NCBI GenBank assembly: GCA_026014495.1
Contig: JAOZIF010000017.1
Location: forward strand, 1 to 33,232
DNA: 33,232 bases
Origin: Candidatus Bathyarchaeum sp.
GTDB lineage: Archaea; Thermoproteota; Bathyarchaeia; Bathyarchaeales; Bathyarchaeaceae
Reading direction: 5' to 3'
Positions 1 to 7,623 of this stretch are shown here, piece by piece. The position numbers and the translations under genes are program-made. The notes under the pieces are model-generated. The model was not told the origin of the DNA. It saw only the letters and a list, made by a program, of their open reading frames with translations, and did not search any database. Position 1 is the first letter of the stretch. The number at the start of each line of letters is the position of its first letter.

Positions 1-408
1 AGCTTTCAACTTCACGTAAGCATCCTTTGAGTTTCCAGAAGCTATAGCCAATTTCTCGAATGGGCACACGCCAGTTTTGTCGCGGTTCATGATGTTTGAA
101 ACTTTTTTTTCAAACTGGCACACAATATTGTTGCCGCTAAGTACCTTGATTCCTTGTTCGCTAATGGTAAGCGCAAACACAGAAGACACTTTAGAGTAGA
201 CACAAAGCATCGCCGCAGCAACCCCAATAATTTTGTCGGCAACTGAAGCCTCAACCAGATCTGGGCTAAGGTAATCTATGGCATGTAGAAAACCGCTTAC
301 GCCCTGCTTTTTTGTTTCAAAAACAACGTTTCCATTTTTCACAATAACTAGGCTAAGTTTGTCTTCTATTAGCTTTAGTTTGGCAAGTTCCAAGTCTTGG
401 TTTTTCAT
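1..408 (-). CDS. DUF1893 family protein (3' end cut off by window)
   Basis: The reverse strand reads openly from an ATG at 408 to the window edge, 136 codons with no stop, so the C-terminus is missing. The product starts MKNQDLELAKLKLIEDKLS and carries the segments VIVKNGNVVFETKKQGVSG, ADKIIGVAAAMLC and a Cys in TGVCPFEKL. This pattern matches what I recall of DUF1893 (TM1506-like), a deaminase-fold family of unknown substrate. It is divergent from the Spo0M-like gene across about 200 bases. The family call is from memory and no catalytic assignment is possible. Confidence 0.75.
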   Translation of the reverse strand, partial: MKNQDLELAKLKLIEDKLSLVIVKNGNVVFETKKQGVSGFLHAIDYLSPDLVEASVADKIIGVAAAMLCVYSKVSSVFALTISEQGIKVLSGNNIVCQFEKKVSNIMNRDKTGVCPFEKLAIASGNSKDAYVKLKA

Positions 409-607
409 GTTCTTACATAAACTAAACAACAAGGACACCACAAAAAGGTTTACATTCTAAAAGTGATTGAGCACTGGCTCTTACATAATATAGCTGCCTT
501 TGAAGACTGTGAAATCACAAATTCTCTGCTTTCTTAAGGGACAAACATAAATCATTAAATACACTCTGTATTCTTCGAAATAACATCAAAACTGGAGACC
601 GAAACCG

Positions 608-1177
608 TTGGGCTTCTTCAAAATGTTCAAAAAACCAAAAATTGCAGTCAAAGTTGAACTTGACAAAAAAACGTTAGTTCTCGGAGCAAACACAAATGGA
701 ACAATCACGGTGTCCTCAAAAGAAGAATTTGACGCCACAGAAATACGAGCCGAGCTCAGATGTATCGAAAAAATACGACGAGAAAGAATGGTCTACACTG
801 GACGCCACCGACGCCCTATGCGACAAGTGTACTGGGAATCAGCTACACTTCTTGCAGATGATTTGAAGGCAAGCGGTTCAATGCATATTGTACCTGGACT
901 CAAGAAGAAGTTTCCAATCAAAGTTAACATTCCCGCAGGCGGACGTGAAACATTAGAGGGCATGGACGCGAACGTTTCATGGTTCATCAAGGGCGTAGTG
1001 TGTGTTGATGGTCGTCCTGACGCCACTAGCGACACAATTGAGTTACAAGTAGTCAGGGCTACATCAGGGACAGTAGTTAAAGAAGATGTTGAGATGGTGC
1101 CTTGTGAGTACTGCAGGGCTTTGATGCCTGTTACATCTAGTTCATGTCCAATCTGTGGTGCACCTAGAAAGAGCTAA
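608..1177 (+). CDS. Arrestin/Spo0M-like protein with C-terminal zinc ribbon
   Basis: The product is 189 residues. The N-terminal ~155 residues are beta-rich with alternating hydrophobics (IAVKVELDKKTLVLGAN, GTITVSS, IRAELRCIEKI), which resembles the arrestin-like sandwich of Spo0M/SpoOM proteins. The end is a four-cysteine zinc ribbon with CEYC and CPIC at about residues 167-183. I chose the TTG at 608 because GGAG lies at 594-597, about ten bases upstream; the in-frame ATG at 623 would be too far from it. Members are soluble cytosolic proteins of unclear role, so partner and function are not known here. The downstream cupin gene is on the same strand after a gap of ~50 bases. Confidence 0.7.
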   Translation: MGFFKMFKKPKIAVKVELDKKTLVLGANTNGTITVSSKEEFDATEIRAELRCIEKIRRERMVYTGRHRRPMRQVYWESATLLADDLKASGSMHIVPGLKKKFPIKVNIPAGGRETLEGMDANVSWFIKGVVCVDGRPDATSDTIELQVVRATSGTVVKEDVEMVPCEYCRALMPVTSSSCPICGAPRKS

Positions 1178-1228
1178 GTTAGTAGTTGATTCACGTTGAC
1201 TATATAAGACAGGCATACGAAAGAGTTT

Positions 1229-1498
1229 GTGATTAAGATGAAGCCAAAAGTCAGAAAACCCACTAAAAAAGAGTCACAAGATGCAGAGTCTTGGCCAATC
1301 TGGGAAAAGGAAGAGTCAGAGTTTCCTTGGGAGTATTTTGACCAAGAAACTTGTCTAATCTTAGAAGGCAAAGCTGCTGTGAAGACGCCCGACGAAACTA
1401 TCGAATTTGGAACAGGCGATTATGTTGTGTTTCCGGAAGGCCTCAAGTGTACTTGGGAAATAAAAGAGAGAATCAGAAAACACTACAAGTTTGGCTAA
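1229..1498 (+). CDS. Small cupin-domain protein (EutQ/DUF861-like)
   Basis: The product is 89 residues. After a basic, Lys-rich N-terminus the sequence shows a single short cupin barrel: WEYFDQETCLILEGKAAV, then TIEFGTGDYVVFPEGLKCTWEI. The G(D)YVVFPEGLKCTW run is characteristic of the cupin_3/DUF861 group. These are small beta-barrel proteins that may bind metal, but the substrate cannot be read from the sequence; only some of the usual His ligands are visible, so catalysis is uncertain. The start is GTG at 1229; an ATG at 1238 is also possible. Confidence 0.75.
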   Translation: MIKMKPKVRKPTKKESQDAESWPIWEKEESEFPWEYFDQETCLILEGKAAVKTPDETIEFGTGDYVVFPEGLKCTWEIKERIRKHYKFG

Positions 1499-1529
1499 CA
1501 AACTTTTGACATCTACATAACTTTGCGGC

Positions 1530-1832
1530 TTACTGTCCGCGGCGCAGTCTTTTTCCACTTACCCGCAATAATGCATTAACTATCTTTCCATTCTTTAGTA
1601 ACCTATGAAAGAACTCGCCGTTCTCAGTTTTAGAATAAAAAGTGTGTTTTTGTTCACAGATTTCCTTGATGAATTTGTCTTTCACCAAAAAGTTGGTTAC
1701 CCAATGATGAAACTGGGACTCGTTTCCAAGTATCTTGATTAAATCCCACTTTGAAGCCTTTCCACCTTTTTGGTCTATGCAATCAAGCAGTTCTAACGCA
1801 ATTTTGCTGGGTGGTCTCCTAGGAAAAGACAT
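1530..1832 (-). CDS. Winged-helix transcriptional regulator
   Basis: The product is a 100-residue basic protein. Residues ~8-75 form a compact winged helix: IALELLDCIDQKGGKASKWD leads into a helix-turn-helix (LIKILGNESQFHHWVTNFLVKDKFI) and a wing (HTFYSKTENGEFFHRLL). This resembles the archaeal HTH_45-type winged helix (pfam14947). The ATG at 1832 follows the stop of the upstream membrane-protein gene by 11 bases, and an AGGAG Shine-Dalgarno overlaps that stop, so the two are probably translated from one transcript. Its target genes are unknown; the cotranscribed membrane protein suggests a sensor-like pair, which is inference. Confidence 0.7.
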   Translation of the reverse strand: MSFPRRPPSKIALELLDCIDQKGGKASKWDLIKILGNESQFHHWVTNFLVKDKFIKEICEQKHTFYSKTENGEFFHRLLKNGKIVNALLRVSGKRLRRGQ

Positions 1833-1843
1833 GATGGGTTCTC

Positions 1844-2176
1844 CTAGGATTTTTTCAGTTCTGCTTGAACCTTAAACAGCCTTGCGTATTTGCTTCTAAG
1901 CCTGAAGTAATTTAGTATTTGTACAATTCCGCTAAACATCAGGACTCCTCCAATAAACAGTGGAATATATAGGCGGTCCTGAAGTAAGTCAATGTTGTAA
2001 ACAATTTCTTGGACACCAAAAAGCATTGTTATGAGCCCAAAGAACATGTATGTTTTCACTCCCCAGTAGAGGTCTTTTACAAGATCCGAAGCATCAGTGA
2101 CCAAATCCTCGAATATTGTATTTAGAACAGAGATTTTTTCAACATTTTCCTCATTTTGTTGATTTGATTCCTCCAC
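1844..2176 (-). CDS. Hypothetical two-helix membrane protein
   Basis: The product is 110 residues with an acidic, Gln/Asn/Glu-rich N-terminus. Two hydrophobic segments follow: about residues 44-62 (MFFGLITMLFGVQEIVYNI) and about 70-90 (LYIPLFIGGVLMFSGIVQIL). The tail is basic (RLRSKYARLFKVQ). The shape predicts a small inner-membrane hairpin with the basic tail in the cytosol. I do not recognise the family. It lies immediately upstream of the winged-helix gene on the same strand, and an AGGAG for that gene overlaps its stop codon. Confidence 0.6.
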   Translation of the reverse strand: MEESNQQNEENVEKISVLNTIFEDLVTDASDLVKDLYWGVKTYMFFGLITMLFGVQEIVYNIDLLQDRLYIPLFIGGVLMFSGIVQILNYFRLRSKYARLFKVQAELKKS

Positions 2177-2374
2177 TTTGATTCCTCCAGATATGAGTTC
2201 TCGGCTGGAATTTAAAACGGTTATTCTAGAAGTAATTGGGGCATTAGTTCCAAAATCAGAACATACAATGGAGCTAAAATCATAAGAAGTGACAAAGCAA
2301 ACGAACCATAAATGCAGCTGTTTGAGTGATAAAGGTTTTATGAGTATTACACTAAGTTTAGTTGGGTTTATTGT

Positions 2375-2782
2375 ATGACCAAGATTGTTCGTGTTGGGGT
2401 TACTTTTCCGCCAGAACTGCTAAAGGACTTGGATGAAATCATCGGGGAGATAGGCTATGAAAGCAGGTCTAAAGCAATTCAGGACGCGGTTACGTTATTT
2501 GTTACTGAACAAAAACTGCTCCATAAGCAGAAGGGAAAAAAGGCTGGCGTGCTAGTAATGGTTTACGACCATGACGTAAAAGGCTTAGAAGATGACCTTA
2601 TCGAATCACAGCACCATCACCGCAACGTCATAAACTCAGTTCTGCATGTTCACCTAAGCGATAAAGAGTGCCTTGAGGCGGTCGCAGTTAAGGGCGATGC
2701 TGATGACATAAAAGAGCTTGCTCAAGAATTGGCAACAAGAAAAGGAGTAAAACAGGTCCGATCAACCATAGTTAGCTCATAA
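2375..2782 (+). CDS. nikR: Nickel-responsive regulator NikR (paralogue 1)
   Basis: The product is 135 residues, the usual NikR length. Residues 1-45 are a ribbon-helix-helix DNA-binding domain (IVRVGVTFPPELLKDLDE). The rest is the ACT-like metal-binding and tetramerisation domain. The nickel ligands are all present: His80, His91, His93 and Cys99, with the same spacing as E. coli His76/87/89/95. The protein should therefore be a nickel sensor and repressor. No transporter gene adjoins this copy, so its target lies elsewhere; the next gene on the strand is an MBL-fold hydrolase. A paralogue sits at 29080-29493. Confidence 0.88.
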   Translation: MTKIVRVGVTFPPELLKDLDEIIGEIGYESRSKAIQDAVTLFVTEQKLLHKQKGKKAGVLVMVYDHDVKGLEDDLIESQHHHRNVINSVLHVHLSDKECLEAVAVKGDADDIKELAQELATRKGVKQVRSTIVSS

Positions 2783-2906
2783 GACTGGCCGAAATGGGGC
2801 ATTTTTTAGTCCAGTTTATTTTCTATACGCAACTCTCTTATGATATCTAAAACCATTTTGTAATAGCAAAAGCCAATTAGTGATTAAAGAACAGGTAGCA
2901 AACAAA

Positions 2907-3764
2907 ATGGTCGTCAAAAATGTCAGCATAACAGTTTTACTTGAAGACACAAAAAATAGCGCTAAACCTAAACTTCAAGCTAAACATGGTCTTTCTTTTT
3001 GTATAAACGCAACAGTCAACGACAAAAACGTTAAGGTGCTAATGGATACGGGACCCTCACCAGATGTGCTTCTAAACAATGTGGAACAACTGAACGTGAA
3101 TCTGGAAGATGCTGATGTAGTTGTTCTTAGTCATGGTCATTATGATCACACAGGCGGTTTGATTGTTGCCCTGAAGCAGATAAAAAAGCGTGTCCCAGTT
3201 ATTGGGCATCCAACTCTTTTTGATCCAAAATTTAGTATGATGCCTCATTTGAGATCGATTGGTGCACCATTCAGGCGTTCTGATGTTGAATTTGTGGGTG
3301 GTGTGCCTCTTTTGGTTACAGGTTCTGTAAAGATTGCTGACGGAATTACTACAACTGGAGAGGTTCCGAGAACCACAAGCTTTGAGGCTGTTAGAGGTTT
3401 TTGGACTGTCCCTGACAAAAGTCTTGTTGACGACATTGTGATTGATGACCAATCATTAATCGTTAATGTTGAGGGCAAGGGTTTGGTTGTTATAGCAGGA
3501 TGTGCGCACGCGGGAATAATTAACACAATCAACTATGCCAAGAAGATAACAGGAAACAGTAAAGTCCACGCGGTTCTGGGCGGTTTTCATCTTATAAGCG
3601 CAGATGACAAGAAAATTCAGACTACAGTAGATGAACTAGAGAAGTTAGACCTTAAGTTTGTTGGACCATGTCACTGTACAGGCAAAAAAGCGGTCAAAAA
3701 GATGTGTGAAACATTTGGAGACCGTTGTCGTGTTCTTTGCACTGGAGACATTGTTGAATTATAA
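2907..3764 (+). CDS. MBL-fold metallo-hydrolase (COG1237 type)
   Basis: The product is 285 residues, normal for the family. The metal-binding HxHxDH motif appears as SHGHYDHTGG at ~residues 75-84. Later metal ligands are the His in GCAHAGIIN and those near GGFHLI and GPCHCTG. COG1237 members are commonly named 7,8-dihydropterin-6-methyl... aminobenzene-phosphate synthase after a proposed methanopterin role. The true substrate is not settled, and I do not assign one. I chose the ATG at 2907, preceded by AGGT, over the GTG at 2880, which has no Shine-Dalgarno. Cytosolic, with no signal peptide. Confidence 0.8.
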   Translation: MVVKNVSITVLLEDTKNSAKPKLQAKHGLSFCINATVNDKNVKVLMDTGPSPDVLLNNVEQLNVNLEDADVVVLSHGHYDHTGGLIVALKQIKKRVPVIGHPTLFDPKFSMMPHLRSIGAPFRRSDVEFVGGVPLLVTGSVKIADGITTTGEVPRTTSFEAVRGFWTVPDKSLVDDIVIDDQSLIVNVEGKGLVVIAGCAHAGIINTINYAKKITGNSKVHAVLGGFHLISADDKKIQTTVDELEKLDLKFVGPCHCTGKKAVKKMCETFGDRCRVLCTGDIVEL

Positions 3765-3779
3765 TGTAAAGGGTTAGAG

Positions 3780-3800
3780 AGCCTGCTTGTTGCAGCAGGT
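3780..3800. terminator. Hairpin between convergent genes
   Basis: CCTGCT (3782-3787) pairs with AGCAGG (3794-3799) around a six-base loop, and a short T-rich run follows. It lies between the stop of the MBL gene and the stop of mrp on the other strand, where a shared terminator is expected. Confidence 0.4.
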
Positions 3801-3807
3801 TTGGTTA

Positions 3808-4662
3808 CTAGCTGTCCGTGTTTTCTTTGTTTTCGACGAAAGCCTTGATTTTTTCTACGATATCAAGAAAGGCTTTGGCGGCAGGTGAATCAGGATTCTC
3901 CATCACAAAGGGGTGTCCTAAGTCCGAGGCTTCGCAGACTCGTGGGTCGAGAGGTATCTTTCCTAAGAATGGAACCGCGTATTCTTGGGCAACTTTTTCG
4001 CCTCCTCCCGTCTTGAAGATGTAGGTTACTTTTCCACAATCTGGGCAAACAAAGCCGCTCATATTTTCGATGATTCCAATCACTGGAACCTTTAGTTGTC
4101 TGGAGAATGTAATGGATTTTCCTACTACGGTTTGGGAAACCTCAGAGGGAATTGTTACGATAACAACGCCGTCCATCTCTGGAAGGAGCTTGAGTACACT
4201 TAGGGGTTCATCTCCAGTTCCAGGAGGCAAATCTATGAGTAGAAAATCCAGCTCACCCCATGCAACCTCAGATAAGAATTGTTCTATTGCCCTCATTTTT
4301 AGTGGTCCTCGCCACACGACGGGGACTTCTTTGCCTTCGAGCACAAACGCCATAGAAGCAACCTTCAAGCCTAGAGGACCGGTGGCGGGAAATGCTCCTA
4401 TTGGTCCCACTTTGAGTTTTTGGTCTTCCATGCCCAGCATCTTTGGAACACAGGGACCATGAAGGTCAGCATCCAAAAGACCAACTCTGTTTTCGTGTCC
4501 TTGCATGGCAAGAGCTATTGCTAAATTGACTGCAGTAACGGTTTTGCCGACGCCTCCCTTGCCGCTTATGATTGCTATTTTGTGTTTAATTTTATTCATT
4601 CTTGTTCTAAGAACAGTCTGTTCATCAAGGGTACTACTTTGGGGAGTTCCTGTTGTTTGCAT
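3808..4662 (-). CDS. mrp: Mrp/NBP35-family Fe-S cluster carrier ATPase
   Basis: The product is 284 residues. The deviant Walker A motif GKGGVGKT is at residues 34-41, followed by the P-loop ATPase segments GLLDADLHGPC and LLIDLPPGTGDEPL. A CPDC pair at residues 206 and 209, in the context ENMSGFVCPDCGK, is the conserved cysteine pair that binds the bridging 4Fe-4S cluster in the homodimer. The protein is a cytosolic scaffold or carrier that passes clusters to apo-proteins; the three radical SAM enzymes nearby would be natural clients, which is inference. GAGG lies eight bases upstream of the ATG at 4662. Confidence 0.92.
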   Translation of the reverse strand: MQTTGTPQSSTLDEQTVLRTRMNKIKHKIAIISGKGGVGKTVTAVNLAIALAMQGHENRVGLLDADLHGPCVPKMLGMEDQKLKVGPIGAFPATGPLGLKVASMAFVLEGKEVPVVWRGPLKMRAIEQFLSEVAWGELDFLLIDLPPGTGDEPLSVLKLLPEMDGVVIVTIPSEVSQTVVGKSITFSRQLKVPVIGIIENMSGFVCPDCGKVTYIFKTGGGEKVAQEYAVPFLGKIPLDPRVCEASDLGHPFVMENPDSPAAKAFLDIVEKIKAFVENKENTDS

Positions 4663-4833
4663 AAAATTTTCCTCAGAAGGTTTGCATTACTTTTTTGGTT
4701 ATTGTTGCGGTTTAATAACTATTTCCTAACTTAATTTAGGATGAAACGGGGCTCGGTTAACTGAAGTTGCGTGAAGCTGAACAAAAATCTAATCAGCACA
4801 GAACCCGAAAGTGTGTTAGAAGGTGAAGTGCAG

Positions 4834-6258
4834 TTGAAACTTTTGTTTGTGGAGCCTCCAAAGGATTACTGGTTTGTAATGGGAGAATACTTACCTCCGC
4901 CATATGGAATTCTTCAACTCGCATCATTTATCGAAAACAAACACAAGGATGTCGAGATTCAAGTTTTGGACTGCAACGCCGAAGGCTTAGACTGGAACGG
5001 ACTAGAAAAACGAATGGAATCATTTAACCCCGACATGGTGGCTTCAAGCGCTCTTGCCACATGTAATACTTACGTTTCCGTTAGAACCTTAGAGCTTGCA
5101 AAAAAAGTGAACCCTGATGTTGTAACAGTTGCTGGGGGGCAGCATTTCACGGTTATGACTGAAGAGAGCCTGAAGACCTATCCTGAAATTGACGTGATTG
5201 TACGAGGCGAGGGCGAACAAACACTAGCAGAATTAACCCAAAGAGTATCGAACGGGCATCCGTTTTCGGATGTGAAGGGAGTCTCTTTTCGAAACAAGGG
5301 TCAGATAATACATGAACCTGCGCGACCGTTAATTGAAAACCTTGACAGCCTACCGTTTCCAGGATACAAATTTGTTGAAAATTTGGTTCATAAATATCAC
5401 TTCACTGCCATGGCTGGCAAAAAAACTAGGTATGCTATGATTGAAGGCTCCAGAGGTTGTCCTCATCAATGCACATTTTGTACCCAATGGAGACATTGGG
5501 GAAGCAAATGGAGAATAAAGTCTCCTAAAAGGATTGCAGATGAGTTCGAATTTTGTTACGAAAACTATGGAAGCAGGTTCCTGTGGCTCACTGACGACAA
5601 TTATGGTCTGGGTAAACGTGCAAACGAGTTGTCTGACGAGCTGATAAGCCGAGGATTCTCTGATGATATTATCTGGTTCATGCAGGTCAGATGTGACGAT
5701 GTTGTTAAACATGCAGATGTTTTGCCTAAGATGCGAAAGTCTGGGTTGCGTTGGGTTCTTTTAGGTGTAGAGAGCAACAGTTCATCTACATTGGATTCCT
5801 TCAGAAAAGAGACAGCTCCAGAAGACTCAAAAAAGGCAGTAAGACTTCTAAAAAAGAGTGACATTTTTTCTCAGGGCATGTTTATTATTGGACAACGAAA
5901 GGATACAGCCCAATCAATAGAAAATTTGAGGGAGTTCTCAAATGAGCTGGACCCTGACTTGGCGATTTTTGCGATACTTACACCGTTTCCGGGAACTGCG
6001 GTTTATGAAGAGGCTAAACAAAATGGCTGGATAGAAGATTGGAATTGGGCAAACTATGACATGGTTCATGCGATTATGCCCACTGAGAGATTGTCTGCAA
6101 AGGAAGTACAGGAGGAGCTCTACAAGTGTTACAGAAGCTTTTTTGGTTCTTGGAGTAGAAGAGTGGGAGGCATATTCTCAAGAAAGGCGCTAAAAAGGCG
6201 GTTGTATATGTACATGGCTTCTCAAGGTATAGTAAATCAGGTTAAATCATTAATCTGA
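4834..6258 (+). CDS. B12-binding-domain radical SAM enzyme
   Basis: The product is 474 residues from this start. The N-terminal ~140 residues form a Rossmann-like cobalamin-binding-type domain (LLFVEPPKDYW, PYGILQLASFIE, VTVAGGQHFTVM, VIVRGEGEQTL). The radical SAM CxxxCxxC appears in GSRGCPHQCTFC, cysteines at about 209, 213 and 216. A GVES and PFPGTAVYEEA region follows, as in COG1032. Substrate unknown; such enzymes often methylate or rearrange lipids, cofactors or peptides. I prefer the TTG at 4834 because AGGTGA sits seven bases upstream and the protein then begins at the conserved domain edge; a GTG at 4771 would add 21 residues. Confidence 0.85.
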   Translation: MKLLFVEPPKDYWFVMGEYLPPPYGILQLASFIENKHKDVEIQVLDCNAEGLDWNGLEKRMESFNPDMVASSALATCNTYVSVRTLELAKKVNPDVVTVAGGQHFTVMTEESLKTYPEIDVIVRGEGEQTLAELTQRVSNGHPFSDVKGVSFRNKGQIIHEPARPLIENLDSLPFPGYKFVENLVHKYHFTAMAGKKTRYAMIEGSRGCPHQCTFCTQWRHWGSKWRIKSPKRIADEFEFCYENYGSRFLWLTDDNYGLGKRANELSDELISRGFSDDIIWFMQVRCDDVVKHADVLPKMRKSGLRWVLLGVESNSSSTLDSFRKETAPEDSKKAVRLLKKSDIFSQGMFIIGQRKDTAQSIENLREFSNELDPDLAIFAILTPFPGTAVYEEAKQNGWIEDWNWANYDMVHAIMPTERLSAKEVQEELYKCYRSFFGSWSRRVGGIFSRKALKRRLYMYMASQGIVNQVKSLI

Positions 6259-6272
6259 GTGGCGAGCAACGA

Positions 6273-6986
6273 ATGGTTCAGCAACACACAATCCGATGGG
6301 ATATAAAATATAAAATTCTAGTTTCAATAACAGGTTTACTTGTTATTGTAGCGCTGACAGTTTTTCCGCCAACAGTCACTGGAGATTTCTCTTGGAGAAA
6401 AACAGTAATCGGCTTAGTTTTCAGCATTTTTTGTAGCTCAGGAGTTCTGGCTGTATTTTCGCCCAGCAACTGCGGGAAAATCATTGAAGGAAAAAAACAA
6501 AGCGTTATCTCAGATTCATCTAGTGCTCCTAAAGAAGCAGTTGTTCTGCTTGGGCATCATCCTACCTGTGGAAAGTTCTTTGCGCACACGTTTCAGATAG
6601 GAAACAAAACATTCTGTGCAGCCTGTATTGGTCTTTTGCTTGGGGGGCTGTTAGCCTTAGTTGGAACAGTAGGATACTTTTTTTGCAACTGGAACATTAC
6701 TGGGCATAGTGTAACGATTGTATTGTTAGGAGTTTTTGGCATAGTCTTTGGGTTGTTTCAGTTCAAATTTAACAAGGTGTTTAGGTTGTTTGCGAATACA
6801 GTTTTTGTTTTAGGAGCTTTGTTAATTTTGATTGGAATTGACGAGTTGATTCATAGTTTATTTTTTGATTTGTTTGTGGTTAGCGTGATTGCTTTTTGGC
6901 TCTTCACTAGAATATCACTTTCTCAGGTGGATCATGAACTGATATGTTCTGGCTGTGAGGCAGCAAACTGTAGCGTTAGAGCATAA
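6273..6986 (+). CDS. DUF2085-like polytopic membrane protein
   Basis: The product is 237 residues. Two N-terminal hydrophobic segments come first (about 13-30 and 43-62). A soluble loop follows with GHHPTCGKFFAHTFQIG and FCAACIGLLLGG, then about four more membrane helices and a Cys-rich tail (LICSGCEAANC). The pattern of His-Pro-x-Cys, a Phe-rich stretch, then CxxC leading straight into a Gly-rich helix resembles DUF2085, whose function is unknown. The cysteines could bind metal. The start lies 14 bases after the radical SAM gene, which suggests cotranscription. Confidence 0.55.
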   Translation: MVQQHTIRWDIKYKILVSITGLLVIVALTVFPPTVTGDFSWRKTVIGLVFSIFCSSGVLAVFSPSNCGKIIEGKKQSVISDSSSAPKEAVVLLGHHPTCGKFFAHTFQIGNKTFCAACIGLLLGGLLALVGTVGYFFCNWNITGHSVTIVLLGVFGIVFGLFQFKFNKVFRLFANTVFVLGALLILIGIDELIHSLFFDLFVVSVIAFWLFTRISLSQVDHELICSGCEAANCSVRA

Positions 6987-6998
6987 AAAAGAGGGAAG

Positions 6999-7304
6999 TT
7001 AGTGTTTTCGGCTCATAGAGTATAATGCTCCAGCAACCATCAGTGTCCCAAATATGACTATTACTAAAGCCCAAAGGTAACTTCCAAAGGGTATGTCGAA
7101 AATAGAAGAGATACCCCATAATACAATGATTAGCCCAAGAACTAAACCTGCGATTGATCCGCCATGGGGTAAGCCAAAGCATTCATTCTCTTTTCGCCGT
7201 CGTTCGCGTCTAACTGTTTGGGTGGTAGCTAAAGGTTCTTTGCAGTTAGTGCATACTGTTGCGTTATCATCGTTTTTAGTGCCACATTTTGTGCAGTAAA
7301 CCAT
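6999..7304 (-). CDS. Zinc-ribbon membrane protein
   Basis: The product is 101 residues. It opens with a zinc ribbon, CTKCGTKNDDNATVCTNC (cysteines at ~4, 7, 18 and 21). A basic linker (RRERRRKEN) and two hydrophobic segments (about 49-67 and 72-95) follow. This is the common zinc_ribbon_2-plus-membrane-hairpin design of archaea, probably with the ribbon in the cytosol; no function is established. GGTGA precedes the ATG by about six bases. Convergent with the DUF2085-like gene with only 12 bases between stops. Confidence 0.75.
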   Translation of the reverse strand: MVYCTKCGTKNDDNATVCTNCKEPLATTQTVRRERRRKENECFGLPHGGSIAGLVLGLIIVLWGISSIFDIPFGSYLWALVIVIFGTLMVAGALYSMSRKH

Positions 7305-7623
7305 TTTTTCACCAACTTAATTGTGTGTATACCTTCCAACAAGAAGGAGATAGTTACAATCCAGAAATCTATTTCTGTATTTTGAGTATAAAAGATATTT
7401 CATCAAATGTTGTTTAGTTGCCTTTGCGGTTACATGCCAATTAGGCAACGGGTTTACAGTTTGATTTTTACTTTGAACTGGTTAGAAAAAGCTTAAAGTT
7501 TAACTTAAAGAGGTTAAGATGCAACACTCGTTTTACCTTGAACTTTATATCAGAGTAAACGACAAAAGGTAGGAAGTTTGTTGGACGGGACACAGTATCT
7601 CTAGACCAGTTTAAGGATGTTGA
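7305..7623. other. 319-base divergent promoter region
   Basis: No gene is visible. It separates the zinc-ribbon gene (minus) from the flippase gene (plus). It holds an inverted repeat GTTGCCT (7417-7423) / AGGCAAC (7443-7449) with a 19-base spacer. A TATA-like box TTTATATC lies at 7544-7551, about 73 bases before the flippase ATG. AT-rich TTAAAGTTTAAC-type runs lie around 7490-7520. The inverted repeat could be an operator or an RNA hairpin. Confidence 0.4.

Noticed and set aside
3072-3532. Two minus-strand frames inside the MBL gene
   Set aside because: They are antisense to a well-conserved metallo-hydrolase and have no Shine-Dalgarno or motif.
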